DNA of 64,000 bases, taken from positions 1,054,989-1,118,988 of the forward strand of contig JAQFVV010000273.1 of assembly GCA_028023455.1 (NCBI GenBank), given 5' to 3'. Below the pieces are notes generated by a model. The model was not told the DNA's origin and searched no databases. It saw only the letters and a list, made by a program, of their open reading frames with translations. The position numbers were made by a program, and so were the translations under genes. Source of the stretch: Epiperipatus broadwayi. Taxonomy: Eukaryota > Onychophora > Udeonychophora > Euonychophora > Peripatidae. Each line of letters starts with the position of its first letter. The stretch's first letter is position 1. Shown here one piece after another: positions 43,029 to 54,690 of this stretch.

Positions 43029-43719
43029 AATAATTTTCTGAAAACACTATTACACTGCCCTGCTTACATCCAAGTCTTAGGGGCTATTATTTATAAAATA
43101 TTTCCTTGCTCATCTTTGGGAGACTAAGAGGCAAATATTATACATATATCAAAATAATTATACCTTACTCTCTCTGGAGTCTTAAAGGTAAAATCATGGC
43201 AGGACTACTGTTAACTGCTTCATGATAAATAATAACTAACATCAAAATTTGGGTTGGAGCAGTAAATGAGATCAATCAATCACAAGTGACATGAATGCAT
43301 CACACCCTCAAGACAATGACAAAAATTCCCCATCCAACATCAATTCTTGCAACAGAACCAACCAAACTCCAACAATCAAATATCCAATCCAACCTTCAAA
43401 ATTATAGATTTTCTACAACATAAACTTTCCAAATATGGACAAAATTATTATGCTATAATTTAACACCATCAATATAATTTTTAAATTGAAATTAAACTGC
43501 TTCATGACTATATTTATCTTTCATCATTAAAAAAAAATAATAACAGTAACCATCACCATCTAAACATAAGGCCAAAATATTTTCATTTATATATATAAAA
43601 AAAAAAATTAAACACACAAAAATGCTTCTCTTTCTTTAAACTATACATCTCATATCAATAAATATACTACACATCTTAATCTCAGGTATGTGGGGTATTT
43701 CAAGCCCTAATTAGCTTAT
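43029..43719 (-). other. 5' leader of the element, copy 1
   Basis: Non-coding leader between the primer-binding site and the small frame. Stops occur in all sense frames. It is nearly identical in copy 2 (50425-51115). Confidence 0.55.
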
Positions 43720-43742
43720 TTCGAGCCCTAGTTGTTGCGCCA
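43720..43742 (-). promoter_or_regulatory. Primer-binding site, copy 1
   Basis: In sense direction the LTR ends CCATTACA, then TT, then TGGCGCAACAACTAGGG.... The complementary (+) strand spells a complete tRNA 3' end: T-loop TTCGAGC, T-stem CCTAG, acceptor strand TTGTTGC, discriminator G, then CCA. A 2-nt gap after the LTR is normal. The G discriminator and acceptor resemble, but do not exactly match, serine tRNAs; the actual primer is not identified. Confidence 0.75.
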
Positions 43743-43744
43743 AA

Positions 43745-46196
43745 TGTAATGGAATGTACTTGCTGCATTCCATTTAAATTGAAGAAAGAAGGCCCCAAAC
43801 ATTGGGAAAGCCAAATATAATGGAATGTATCTTTATATATGATCTCAAATGAAAATAAACATATGAACTTTTGTAACAATAATTATTAGTTAACCAAGCT
43901 CCTAACTTTGATACACCAAATGTAATGAATAATTAAACAAACATATTATGCTGACTACGTTATGGCGTCCAAATGTAATGGAACATACTTTTACTCCATT
44001 ATAAAATCATCAGTTAACTGGGACCAACAGTTTATGGTGCCAAATGTAATGGACAATATATCATATAGACATATTATATCTCAAATGTAATGGAACATCA
44101 ATATATGAAAAGAAAATAATGCTTCAAACATTGGATGATAAACGTAATGGAATATATATAATCTAAATGAATCCAATTGTTGAGAAAGCCTAATATAATA
44201 AATTGTATAATTTAAATGAAGAAAGACAAAATTATCCCAGTTATATTTAAATAAATTGTTTATATGCCTTTCCAACTAGCTATACATGAAATAAATTTAA
44301 AATCATATAGAGCAATGAGATCTATCCTTATAATTTATTTTCGAGATTGATATAACTAACTAATCAAATATATATATCAGAAACAAAGGTAATTCTATTA
44401 AATCCAATATACACATCTATTATGTAAATTTATGTATATCTAAACATATCAATGAATAATAATATGTGTAAGTAACTTAAAAACTAAATAATAAGTGAAA
44501 TACGTAGTTATCCTCTATTAAATTGTGAATTCAATTAATTTCATAATGACTTTGGCACTAAAAGAAAAATAATAATAAAATATTAATACACTTTCAAATA
44601 AATTACAAAGGCATTACTTATAAAACAAATAGTACATCCTTTATTTTTATATTATGGTTTAATTTTAGGTAATATCAATGTTTTAAATACAAACCCAAAT
44701 AATAAATATACATATATACTTGCAATAAGTATATATATTAAATAAATAAAGACATATCTGTGCTTAACAAGTAGGTATTAATATAAATACAAATCCATAT
44801 TTATATTTTTCAGATATTTAAAATAATAAATAAAAAAATATTATATACAGCAAATATATATAAATTATTGTTTTGGTATGCATAAGAATCATTATATAAA
44901 GTTAAAAAAAAAAAGAAATAAATTAATAATAAAACAATTTTTATAATAAACATTTGCGAATATAAATTTACTTATTAAAATATACATAACAACTCATATG
45001 CAACCCAAACTTATAAGCCATACTTTAAGATTTTAAATTACTTAAGTGTTAATTTTGACACCTGTTAAACGTTTATTGCTGTTAAAAAACAAGACGCTTG
45101 AATTGAATATTTATAAAACGTTATATTTTTATAATGAAAAATAAAAGTAAAAAAAAAATGAATATCGATCTCAAAAGTATATATATATAAACATATATAT
45201 TAATAAAGTTTTTTTTACTACCTTTCAAAGTTCACACATCTATTTTCCTTCAAAAGTCAACTTATTCCATTGTTTTATTTCTTTATCCGCTTAATATTAG
45301 AATGCATTCTAGTTAAAGTGAAGAAACTATCACGTTAGAGAAAATTGTCAATTCTTGGATGTATGTATATTTTTATCCTTCTAAAATTTCTTTCCTTGAA
45401 AAATAAATAAATAAATTGAAATGTTAAATCCAATATATTAATTCTAGTTACCTCCAGATTATTATTAGATTGACCATTATAGATTCCAGATAGCTATGTC
45501 AAATTTCGGCTTCAGACGCGATGAAATACATATATTGAAATTTGCCTAGTTTTTCTTTTTAAACTGCCTTGGAATAAATGAAAGAAAATGGTGCAGCCTC
45601 TTGGCTGTGATATATCTCTATTAGCCTGTCATGATTTATGTATTTACCATAGAAATCTATCTTATTCCAATATTCTGAAGAATGGTAATTTCAAAGACAC
45701 AAAGTACAACAAAATTTTATCCTTCAGTTGGTTTTATTACTATCTTAATAATAATGGCTTCCTCTTTTGTTGTTGCTGTTGTTCCACGTGCTAGCAAATG
45801 CTGTTTTGAAAACCATTGTTACACATGTTTTATTTTAAACAATTAACATTAAAAAAAATAAAATATCAAGCATATATATAAAAAATATTAAATTGAAAAT
45901 TTATTTGACAGCTTTAAAAATATACATAAATAATAATATTGCTTTTTTTTAATAATCACTGCAAATAAAATAATTTTTTTATATAATCAACAATTTATAT
46001 GTTTTCATTTATTTATAATAATTAAATATTCATACCGATGTACCATCAACATATAAATAAAATAATAACTTCAAACAATAACTATACCTAATAACAATAA
46101 CAATAATAATACTTCATATATAAACATCAACTCAAAGAGGTTTTTTTTTTTATATAACAAATGATAATTTTAAAAATATAGACATCGATATTTACA
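43745..46196 (-). mobile_element. LTR 2 (shared by the two units)
   Basis: 2452 bp. Same TGTAA...TTACA ends as LTR 1, with a handful of substitutions and a few small indels (for example GATA lost near 46180). It serves as 5' LTR of copy 1 and 3' LTR of copy 2, the sharing expected from unequal recombination between LTRs. Confidence 0.85.
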
Positions 46197-46537
46197 ATAC
46201 CCCCTAATCCACCGAAAAAAAAATGTCTTTGCAAATAACTAATTAATTATGAGATATCGAAAAACTTCTCAAATTTGTAATCTTTCTAAGGACTAACATG
46301 GTTTAAAGAATATTATTTTTCTTATTAATAACCATATTCATTTATTTATATCTATCTTTCAGATCATCTAGATATTTGTCCAAGTTTTCTTTAAAAAAAA
46401 TAAAATAATAATAATCAAAAGTGCCTTTTAATTTCCAGTTTTTTGGACTCCATGAAGAAATTTGCTTTGATTTACAGGATTTTTATATAACGTTTTGGTA
46501 TAATTCAATTGCTTTAGAATAATTTTCGGATCAGCTT

Positions 46538-46898
46538 CTAAAAAAAATTTGCTATGATCTCCTTAGATTTTGCCTCTATATCCTTTATATAAATACTAAC
46601 TTGATCATAAGCACTAACATAGTTCTTAATTTTATCAATAATAGTTGCTACTTTATCAGATAATCTATTACCTTTCATTTGAATATCGTAATAAATATCA
46701 TCGGCTTGAGCAAGTCTTTGTTTTAATTCACTTGTTCTATGTTCAATTGAAAACAAATTCTCTGAGCAATTTTGAATGGTATTCATTCAAATTTTTTAAA
46801 TAATCCTTTAAAAATTGCAAATTAGATTGATGTGATACAACTTCAACATTAAAGAATTCTTGAAAATCATTTTGTTTTACAACAATAACATTACTATA
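46538..46898 (-). pseudogene. C-terminal -1 frame, copy 2 (frameshifted)
   Basis: Same stretch as 39142-39501, but one extra base at about 46752 (TTTGTTTTC versus TTTTTTTC in sense) breaks the frame in its middle. The stop within the T8 run is identical. So this extension is not maintained in both copies. Confidence 0.5.
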
Positions 46899-49546
46899 TT
46901 AATTCTTTTCAGTTTAACTTTAGGTTTACTTAAATCTCTTTCCTTAGCTATATTTTCTCGAAGAAAATCTTTACTAATCACATCATCACTTCTCATTTTA
47001 AGTTTAATTTTGGCTTTGCCAATTTCTTTTTCTTTATCAATAATCTTTCTGCCAAGAATTAAATTAAATATCTTTTCATTTATTCTTTTAAATTTTACCT
47101 TTGCTTTCCCTACACCTCTTTCCTTGTCAATATTCTCTCTAAGAAAATCAATATTATTTATCTTTCCATTTATAACTTTAAGTTTAACTTTGGCTTTTCC
47201 AATATCTCTTTCTTTATTTATATTTTCTTTAAAAAAATCTATATTAATCAGATCATCTTCTATCATTTTAAGTTTGATCTTAGCTTTTCCAATTTTTTTT
47301 TCTACATCAATAATCTTTCTACCAATATTTAAATGGAATACCTTTTTATTTATTTTTATTTTTACGAACTTTGTCCTACTGGCATACTTGTAAAATAAGT
47401 CATTTCTATTGCAACAATGGTACAAATTACCACTCAAATATTCATGTTCTAATATATATAAAAATATGCTTTCTTTGTACCACACAAAATTACCATGATA
47501 CTGTTCTTTATATTGACTTTGATAAACACATTCTGTTCTTTCTAGTAATTTTTGAGAGTTAATTTTAATCCTTTCTGGTGAACTTAATTCAACTTCTAAA
47601 GTTTGAACGCCTTCATTCATTTTATTATAATGCATTTTTATTTCTCTTAACTCTAGAGTACTATTGTCTAACCATTGAAAACCTAACTGTCCAATTTCTA
47701 AATTGTCAACAGTGTCCTTTAATCTTTCACAACTTAATTCTACTTCTTCTGATTGCTTTTGTGAATTTAATTTTATTTCTAAGGATCTATCAACTATTTT
47801 ATCCTCACTATAGTACTCATCAAAAGTTTTAACTTTATCTATATCCTCTTTATAAACTAACTTTTTGTAGGATTTATTCATTCCTATAATATCATTATTC
47901 AACTTAAAAAATTCCTTGGGTTCCTTTAATATATTATCATATAATTCATTATTTCCATTAATTATTTTAACAGACTCTTTATTATTCTGACTTTGAAAAA
48001 TCAAGCCCTCTCCTTCCGATTTACTAGAAACATTCGATACTATTTCCTCAATAGAATTTTGAGATTTTGAATTTATCCCTAACTGTTTTAGTAATCTCTC
48101 TTGTAATTCCTTATTTTTCTTTATCTCCATTTTATGTTCCTCTAACACTTGACTAGATCTCCGAATTTCTAATATCGTTTCATCTATCCTTTCTATTCGT
48201 TGTTGTGCCTCTATCTCCTTTGCCATTACCTCTTCTATCATAGTCTGAAAATCTAACTTTACCTCCACACAACAATGACCTTTCTTCTGTATCTCAACAT
48301 TCATATCTATATCTTTTTTAATCATTTCAATAGATTCTTTATGCTTTTTTATCTTTTCATCAACCGATTCAAGAATCTTTCTAATTAATTCTTCATTTTT
48401 TAATTTTTTTCCATTTACTAAATCTATCAATGGTTTATCTTTTTCCCTATCATCTATCAACTCAACAGATGGTATATTTGCTTCTAGTTTTTTAGTAACC
48501 AATTCAACAGATTCCTTTTGAATCTCTATTTCTTCATGAATTAACTCACTATCTGTACTAATTTTTTCAACAGATAACTGGGTTTCATCACTAGTTAATT
48601 TAATAAAAAATTTGTCTTTTCTTAAATCATCTTCTGCTATCTTATCAAATGATACATTATCATTTACATCCTTGTTAACTAATTTAAGAGAATCTTTGTT
48701 TTCTTCTGCCAAACTACTACATAAGTTAATATTTTCATTAACTATTTTAATTACTTGTGGATTTGCTTTTCTTATTATTTTAACAAGTTGTCTATTTTCT
48801 GCCATACTTTTACTAATTAAACTAATAGGTTCTTTATGCTTTTTCAAATCTGTACTAGTTACTTTAACAGATTTATCATTTACTTTGAAAGATACTTTAT
48901 GATTTGCTATATCCTTATCAATTATCTCAACTGATGGCTTAGATTCAGTTTCTATACTTTTAGATTCAATATTTTGTGATTTATTATTCTCCTCTAATTT
49001 ATTTTTCAAATTAGCATCTACTATTGTAACATCTTGACTAACTATCTCAACAGATGATTTACTATCTTCAACATTTTTATTAATAAATTGAGTTTCTTTC
49101 CACATCCTTTCTTCAATCAACCTCACGAACTCATGGATATATTTATCAATTATTTGGAATCTCTTATCAAATATACGATCTATAGATTCACACATATTAT
49201 CTGTGTATTTATCAATTATTTGGTTTCTCTTCTCAAGTATATGATTTATAGATTCACGCATACTATCTGTGTATTTATCAATTATTTGGTTTCTCTTCTC
49301 AAGTATATGATTTATAGATTCACGCATACTATTTGTGTATTTATCAATTATTTGGTTTCTCTTCTCAAGTATACGATTTATAGATTCACACATATTATCT
49401 GTGTATTTATCAACTATCATTTCAATCTTCTTGTGAAGATTATCAGCAACTACTTCAGAAGTTATTGGTTTCTCCATTAAATTCCTTAAATAAAAATTAC
49501 CACAGATCAAGGGCTCACCATCTCCAATCATTATCCCAACAAGCAA
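46877..49546 (-). CDS. Large repetitive coiled-coil protein of the LTR element, copy 2
   Basis: Identical in length to copy 1 (889 codons from the frame opening, ATG at 49531). By eye the two differ at 13 bases: nine change a residue (for example S/N and H/R in the 22-residue repeats, N/K, S/F, I/T, N/H, E/K, V/I, D/N) and four are silent. Both stay fully open. The same 22-residue repeats (49109-49429 in DNA) and 30-residue repeats (46904-47356) are present. The high share of replacement changes does not suggest strong selection since duplication, although the frame as a whole is intact. Confidence 0.8.
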   Translation of the reverse strand: MLVGIMIGDGEPLICGNFYLRNLMEKPITSEVVADNLHKKIEMIVDKYTDNMCESINRILEKRNQIIDKYTNSMRESINHILEKRNQIIDKYTDSMRESINHILEKRNQIIDKYTDNMCESIDRIFDKRFQIIDKYIHEFVRLIEERMWKETQFINKNVEDSKSSVEIVSQDVTIVDANLKNKLEENNKSQNIESKSIETESKPSVEIIDKDIANHKVSFKVNDKSVKVTSTDLKKHKEPISLISKSMAENRQLVKIIRKANPQVIKIVNENINLCSSLAEENKDSLKLVNKDVNDNVSFDKIAEDDLRKDKFFIKLTSDETQLSVEKISTDSELIHEEIEIQKESVELVTKKLEANIPSVELIDDREKDKPLIDLVNGKKLKNEELIRKILESVDEKIKKHKESIEMIKKDIDMNVEIQKKGHCCVEVKLDFQTMIEEVMAKEIEAQQRIERIDETILEIRRSSQVLEEHKMEIKKNKELQERLLKQLGINSKSQNSIEEIVSNVSSKSEGEGLIFQSQNNKESVKIINGNNELYDNILKEPKEFFKLNNDIIGMNKSYKKLVYKEDIDKVKTFDEYYSEDKIVDRSLEIKLNSQKQSEEVELSCERLKDTVDNLEIGQLGFQWLDNSTLELREIKMHYNKMNEGVQTLEVELSSPERIKINSQKLLERTECVYQSQYKEQYHGNFVWYKESIFLYILEHEYLSGNLYHCCNRNDLFYKYASRTKFVKIKINKKVFHLNIGRKIIDVEKKIGKAKIKLKMIEDDLINIDFFKENINKERDIGKAKVKLKVINGKINNIDFLRENIDKERGVGKAKVKFKRINEKIFNLILGRKIIDKEKEIGKAKIKLKMRSDDVISKDFLRENIAKERDLSKPKVKLKRINIVMLLL

Positions 49547-50241
49547 TTACTCAACTAAGCAAAATACAAGCCTTTTAATTTTATTATTCATAGTAGCTAT
49601 CCGACAATCTAAATTTCAGTTGTTTGAACTCATAAACTTATTGGCTTATAAAAAGTCTCTTCTATCACTATAACAATAATAAATTCCTCTAAAAATATAT
49701 ATATAGAGAGAGAAAAAGTAACAACTGAGATCACTAACTAACATTTATTTATATGTAATGATAATAAATATTCTACAATCATATAATATTGAAATGTGGA
49801 AATTTCATATCAAATTTAATATAACCTCATAATATTTAAAATATAATAAAATGTTCACATGCCTTAAAAATAACTAATTCAATAATATTGTGAGATAACT
49901 TTCTCACTCAAAATAATGGTAGTTAAGCATAAAATTATTAAATTGATACCTATAAATTTTCTGGACCTTAAAACTTAACACCATTTTATATACAAAAAAA
50001 AAAAATCAACTTCACTAATTATTAGCTTTTGTGCCCAAAACACTATTTTACTAAAATTGTACTAATGCAATTTATTATCAACAAACATTCACTAATTGAA
50101 CTTCATGTTTAAAAGTCACTTATAATGGAAAATATAACATTGATATGTTTGTTTTCAAACCCTAATTGATAATCAATGTAATAGATTATTTGTTACCAAC
50201 AATAATCAATTAACCAAGCCCTTAAGTTTGATGTTATATAT

Positions 50242-50424
50242 TTAAGTTATATACTTATCTATTCCTCCAAAGATCCGACAGATACTGACAGCCAAAATAT
50301 TGATTAGCACTTCACAACTTTGATATAGATAAAAGAATTCAATCATTACTCCTAAAGCATACAATATTTCATGAACACTTAGATGATTATCACATTTCAT
50401 TCTATCCAAGCTACTACAACCCAT
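50242..50424 (-). CDS. Small leader frame, copy 2
   Basis: Counterpart of 42846-43028 with T to I and L to I changes. Open throughout. Same reservations. Confidence 0.25.
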   Translation of the reverse strand: MGCSSLDRMKCDNHLSVHEILYALGVMIEFFYLYQSCEVLINILAVSICRIFGGIDKYIT

Positions 50425-51115
50425 AATAATTTTCTGAAAACACTATTACACTGCCCTGCTTACATCCAAGTCTTAGGGGCTATTATTTATAAAATATTTC
50501 CTTGCTCATCTTTGGGAGATTAAGAGGCAAATATTATACATATATCAAAATAATTATACCTTACTCTCTCTGGAGTCTTAAAGGTAAAATCATGGCAGGA
50601 CTACTGTTAACTGCTTCATGATAAATAATAACTAACATCAAAATTTGGGTTGGAGCAGTAAATGAGATCAATCAATCTCAAGTGACATGAATGCATCACA
50701 CCCTCAAGACAATGACAAAAATTCCCCATCCAACATCAATTCTTGCAACAGAACCAACCAAACTCCAACAATCAAATATCCAATCCAACCTTCAAAATTA
50801 TAGATTTTCTACAACATAAACTTTCCAAATATGGACAAAATTATTATGCTATAATTTAACACCATCAATATAATTTTTAAATTGAAATTAAACTGCTTCA
50901 TGACTATATTTATCTTTCATCATTAAAAAAAAATAATAACAGTAACCATCACCATCTAAACATAAGGCCAAAATATTTTCATTTATATATATAAAAAAAA
51001 AAATTAAACACACAAAAATGCTTCTCTTTCTTTAAACTATACATCTCATATCAATAAATATACTACACATCTTAATCTCAGGTATGTGAGGTATTTCAAG
51101 CCTTAATTAGCTTAT

Positions 51116-51138
51116 TTCGAGCCCTAGTTGTTGCACCA
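51116..51138 (-). promoter_or_regulatory. Primer-binding site, copy 2
   Basis: Same tRNA 3'-end mirror as at 43720-43742, except that the discriminator position is A instead of G (sense TGGTGC...). Placed 2 nt inside LTR 3. Confidence 0.7.
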
Positions 51139-51140
51139 AA

Positions 51141-53605
51141 TGTAATGGAATGTACTTGCTGCATTCCATTTAAATTGAAGAAAGAAGGCCCCAAACATTG
51201 GGAAAGCCAAATATAATGGAATGTATCTTTATATATGATCTCAAATGAAAATATACATATGAACTTTTGTAACAATAATTATTAGTTAACCAAGCTCCTA
51301 ACTTTGATACACCAAATGTAATGAATAATTAAACAAACATATTATGCTGACTACGTTATGGCATCCAAATGTAATGGAACATACTTTTACTCCATTATAC
51401 AATCATCAGTTAACTGGGACCAACAGTTTATGGTGCCAAATGTAATGGACAATATATCATATAGACATATTATATCTCAAATGTAATGGAACATCAATAT
51501 ATGAAAAGAAAATAATGCTTCAAACATTGGATGATAAACGTAATGGAATATATATAATCTAAATGAATCCAATTGTTGAGAAAGCCTAATATAATAAATT
51601 GTATAATTTAAATGAAGAAAGACAAAATTATCCCAGTTATATTTAAATAAATTGTTTATATGCCCTTCCAACTAGCTATACATGAAATAAATTTAAAATC
51701 ATATAGAGCAATGAGATCTATCCTTATAATTTATTTTCAAGATTGATATAACTAACTAATCAAATATATATATATATCAGAAACAAAGGTAATTCTATTA
51801 AATCCAATATACACATCTATTATGTAAATTTATGTATATCTAAACATATCAATGAATAATAATATGTGTAAGTAACTTAAAAACTAAATAATAAGTGAAA
51901 TACGTAGTTATCCTCTATTAAATTGTGAATTCAATTAATTTCATAATGACTTTGGCACTAAAAGAAAAATAATAATAAAATATTAATACACTTTCAAATA
52001 AATTACAAAGGCATTACTTATAAAACAAATAGTACATCCTTTATTTTTATATTATGGTTTAATTTTCGGTAATATCAATGTTTTAAATACAAACCCAAAT
52101 AATAAATATACATATATACTTGCAATAAGTATATATATTAAATAAATAAAGACATATCTGTGCTTAACAAGTAGGTATTAATATAAATACAAATCCATAT
52201 TTATATTTTTCAGATATTTAAAATAATAAATAAAAAAATATTATATACAGCAAATATATATAAATTATTGTTTTGGTATGCATAAGAATCATTATATAAA
52301 GTTAAAAAAAAAAAAAAAAATAAATTAATAATAAAACAATTTTTATAATAAACATTTGCGAATATAAATTTACTTATTAAAATATACATAACAACTCATA
52401 TGCAACCCAAACTTATAAGCCATACTTTAAGATTTTAAATTACTTAAGTGTTAATTTTGACACCTGTTAAACGTTTATTGCTGTTAGAAAACAAGACGCT
52501 TGAATTGAATATTTATAAAACGTTATATTTTTATAATGAAAAATAAAAGTAAAAAAAAAATGAATATCGATCTCAAAAGTATATATATATAAACATATAT
52601 ATTAATAAAGTTTTTTTTACTACCTTTCAAAGTTCACACGTCTATTTTCCTTCAAAAGTCAACTTATTCCATTGTTTTATTTCTTTATCCGCTTAATATT
52701 AGAATGCATTCTAGTTAAAGTGAAGAAACTATCACGTTAGAGAAAATTGTCAATTCTTGGATGTATGTATATTTTTATCATTCTAAAATTTCTTTCCTTG
52801 AAAAATAAATAAATAAATTGAAATGTTAAATCCAATATATTAATTCTAGTTACCTCCAGATTATTATTAGATTGACCATTATAGATTCCAGATAGCTATG
52901 TCAAATTTCGGCTTCAGACGCGATGAAATACATATATTGAAATTTGCCTAGTTTTTCTTTTTAAACTGCCTTGGAATAAATGAAAGAAAATGGTGCAGCC
53001 TCTTGGCTGTGATATATCTCTATTAGCCTGTCATGATTTATGTATTTACCATAAAAATCTATCTTATTCCATTATTCTGAAGAATGGTAATTTCAAAGAC
53101 ACAAAGTACAACACAATTTTATCCTTCAGTTGGTTTTATTACTATCTTAATAATAATGGCTTCCTTTTTTTGTTGTTGCTGTTGTTCCACGTGCTAGCAA
53201 ATGCTGTTTTGAAAACCATTGTTACACATGTTTTATTTTAAACAATTAACATTAAAAAAAATAAAATATCAAGCATATATATAAAAAATATTAAATTGAA
53301 AATTTATTTGACAGCTTTAAAAATATACATAAATAATAATATTGTTTTTTTTTAATAATCACTGCAAATAAAATAATTTTTTTATATAATCAACAATTTA
53401 TATGTCTTCATTTATTTATAATAATTAAATATTCATAATGATGTACCATCAACATATAAATAAAATAATAACTTCAAACAATAACTATACCTAATAACCA
53501 TAAACAATAATAATACTTCATATATAAACATCAACTCAAAGAGGTTTTTTTTTTTTATATAACAAATGATAATTTTTAAAATATAGATAGACATCGATAT
53601 TTACA
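51141..53605 (-). mobile_element. LTR 3 (5' LTR in the sense of the element)
   Basis: 2465 bp, same ends, near-identical to LTR 1 and LTR 2. It stops precisely at TTTACA and is followed by (TA)n, while LTR 1 begins precisely after (TA)n. ATAT on both sides is compatible with a 4-bp target duplication inside the microsatellite. Confidence 0.85.
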
Positions 53606-53622
53606 ATATATATATATATATA
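53606..53622. repeat. (AT)n at right edge of the LTR array
   Basis: Counterpart of the tract at 36226-36341. Confidence 0.93.
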
Positions 53623-53760
53623 TTGTCCATTACATTTGGCACCACAAACTGTGGGGCCCAGTTAACTGATGATTGGTATAATGGAGTAAAAGTATTGTCC
53701 ATTACATTTGAATGCCACAACGTAGTCAGCAATAATATGTTTGTTCAATTGTCCATTACA
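53623..53760 (+). mobile_element. Older LTR, second part (3' end)
   Basis: Inverted, diverged counterpart of about 36510-36655. It reads TTGTCCATTACATTTGG, CCCAGTTAACTGATGATTGG, TAATGGAGTAAAAGTA, and ends CAATTGTCCATTACA followed by ATATATAC. It picks up where 34066-36225 stops, so the two are halves of one + strand LTR split by the array. Its end lies about 170 bp short of the end used by the younger LTRs, at another copy of the CCATTACA motif. Confidence 0.7.
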
Positions 53761-54284
53761 ATATATACATACAAAAACTTTCAAAAACAAATACTTCATT
53801 TTAGCTTTCATATTAAAAAAACACATGTTTTATTAAAACAATTTTATTTAAAAAATATTTCTATACATTTTATTATATAAAAAGTTCATATTATAAAAAA
53901 AATGTAATTGGTTTCAATTGTAGCTGTTTAAGCCCCTAGAATTAGACCTAAATGGAAACGCAAACAAATTGTTTTTGGAAAGTAAAATCTTTTTATATCA
54001 TCTGAATGAACAGTGAAACAGTATACTATTTATAAGGAATTGTAAAACTTCATTATACCATAAATAAATACTGTGGCATTTTAGTCTCTTTATATATCAA
54101 AATATTGCATAAAAAGCATATATTTTTGAATGTATAAAGTGTCTATAGTTTTTTATTTTCATTAATTATCTGACAGTAATACTTATCATATAAAAATTCA
54201 AACAGATATTTCCACATATTATAATTTCAACTATTTCAATCTGTTAAAACATATAAATTTACATATATATTTGCAGAGAAATCA
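53761..54284. other. AT-rich spacer
   Basis: Nothing that I can support. Confidence 0.5.
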
Positions 54285-54690
54285 GGTCATATATCACATG
54301 ATTTAGTTTAGCAAGCTTGTAATACAAATGTTATATAATGAGCTTGAAATTAGGTCACATGATATATGACTTGATTTCTTTGCAATTATATTTTTTGCTA
54401 TTAAGGCTTTGGCAATTTTATATTGCTAAATCTATTAATATATTGTGTAACTGACCTTAGTTCAGTCTCATATGGCGATTTAAGATAAATAGTTGGATTT
54501 GAAGACATATGGATGTCTGAAAATTTCAGATTTTTTATTTAATAGTTAATCATTGCATAAAGTGCTGGGTTTGACCTGGTATTTTAAATCTAATTCTTTA
54601 ATATCCTAGCACATCATGAAGATGCCAGAAGAAAAAAACAATTCTAGAGTTACAGATATTCTGAAAAGCTTTTTAAGAGCTATTTGTACC
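54285..54690 (+). mobile_element. Decayed retrozyme-like repeat, one unit
   Basis: Begins with an inverted repeat of about 40 bp (around 54290 and 54340) containing GTCATATATCA. It then carries the family core: GGATTTGAAGACATATGG, TGTCTGAAAATTTCAGATTT, AAGTGCTGGGTTTG, TGGTATTTTAAATCTA. The position of the hammerhead (about 54605-54650) aligns with CTGAGGAGTGCC...GAAACC of the intact copies but reads ATGAAGATGCC...AAAAAAAC, so the core is destroyed. It is an older member than those at 16.6 and 57.4 kb. Confidence 0.6.
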
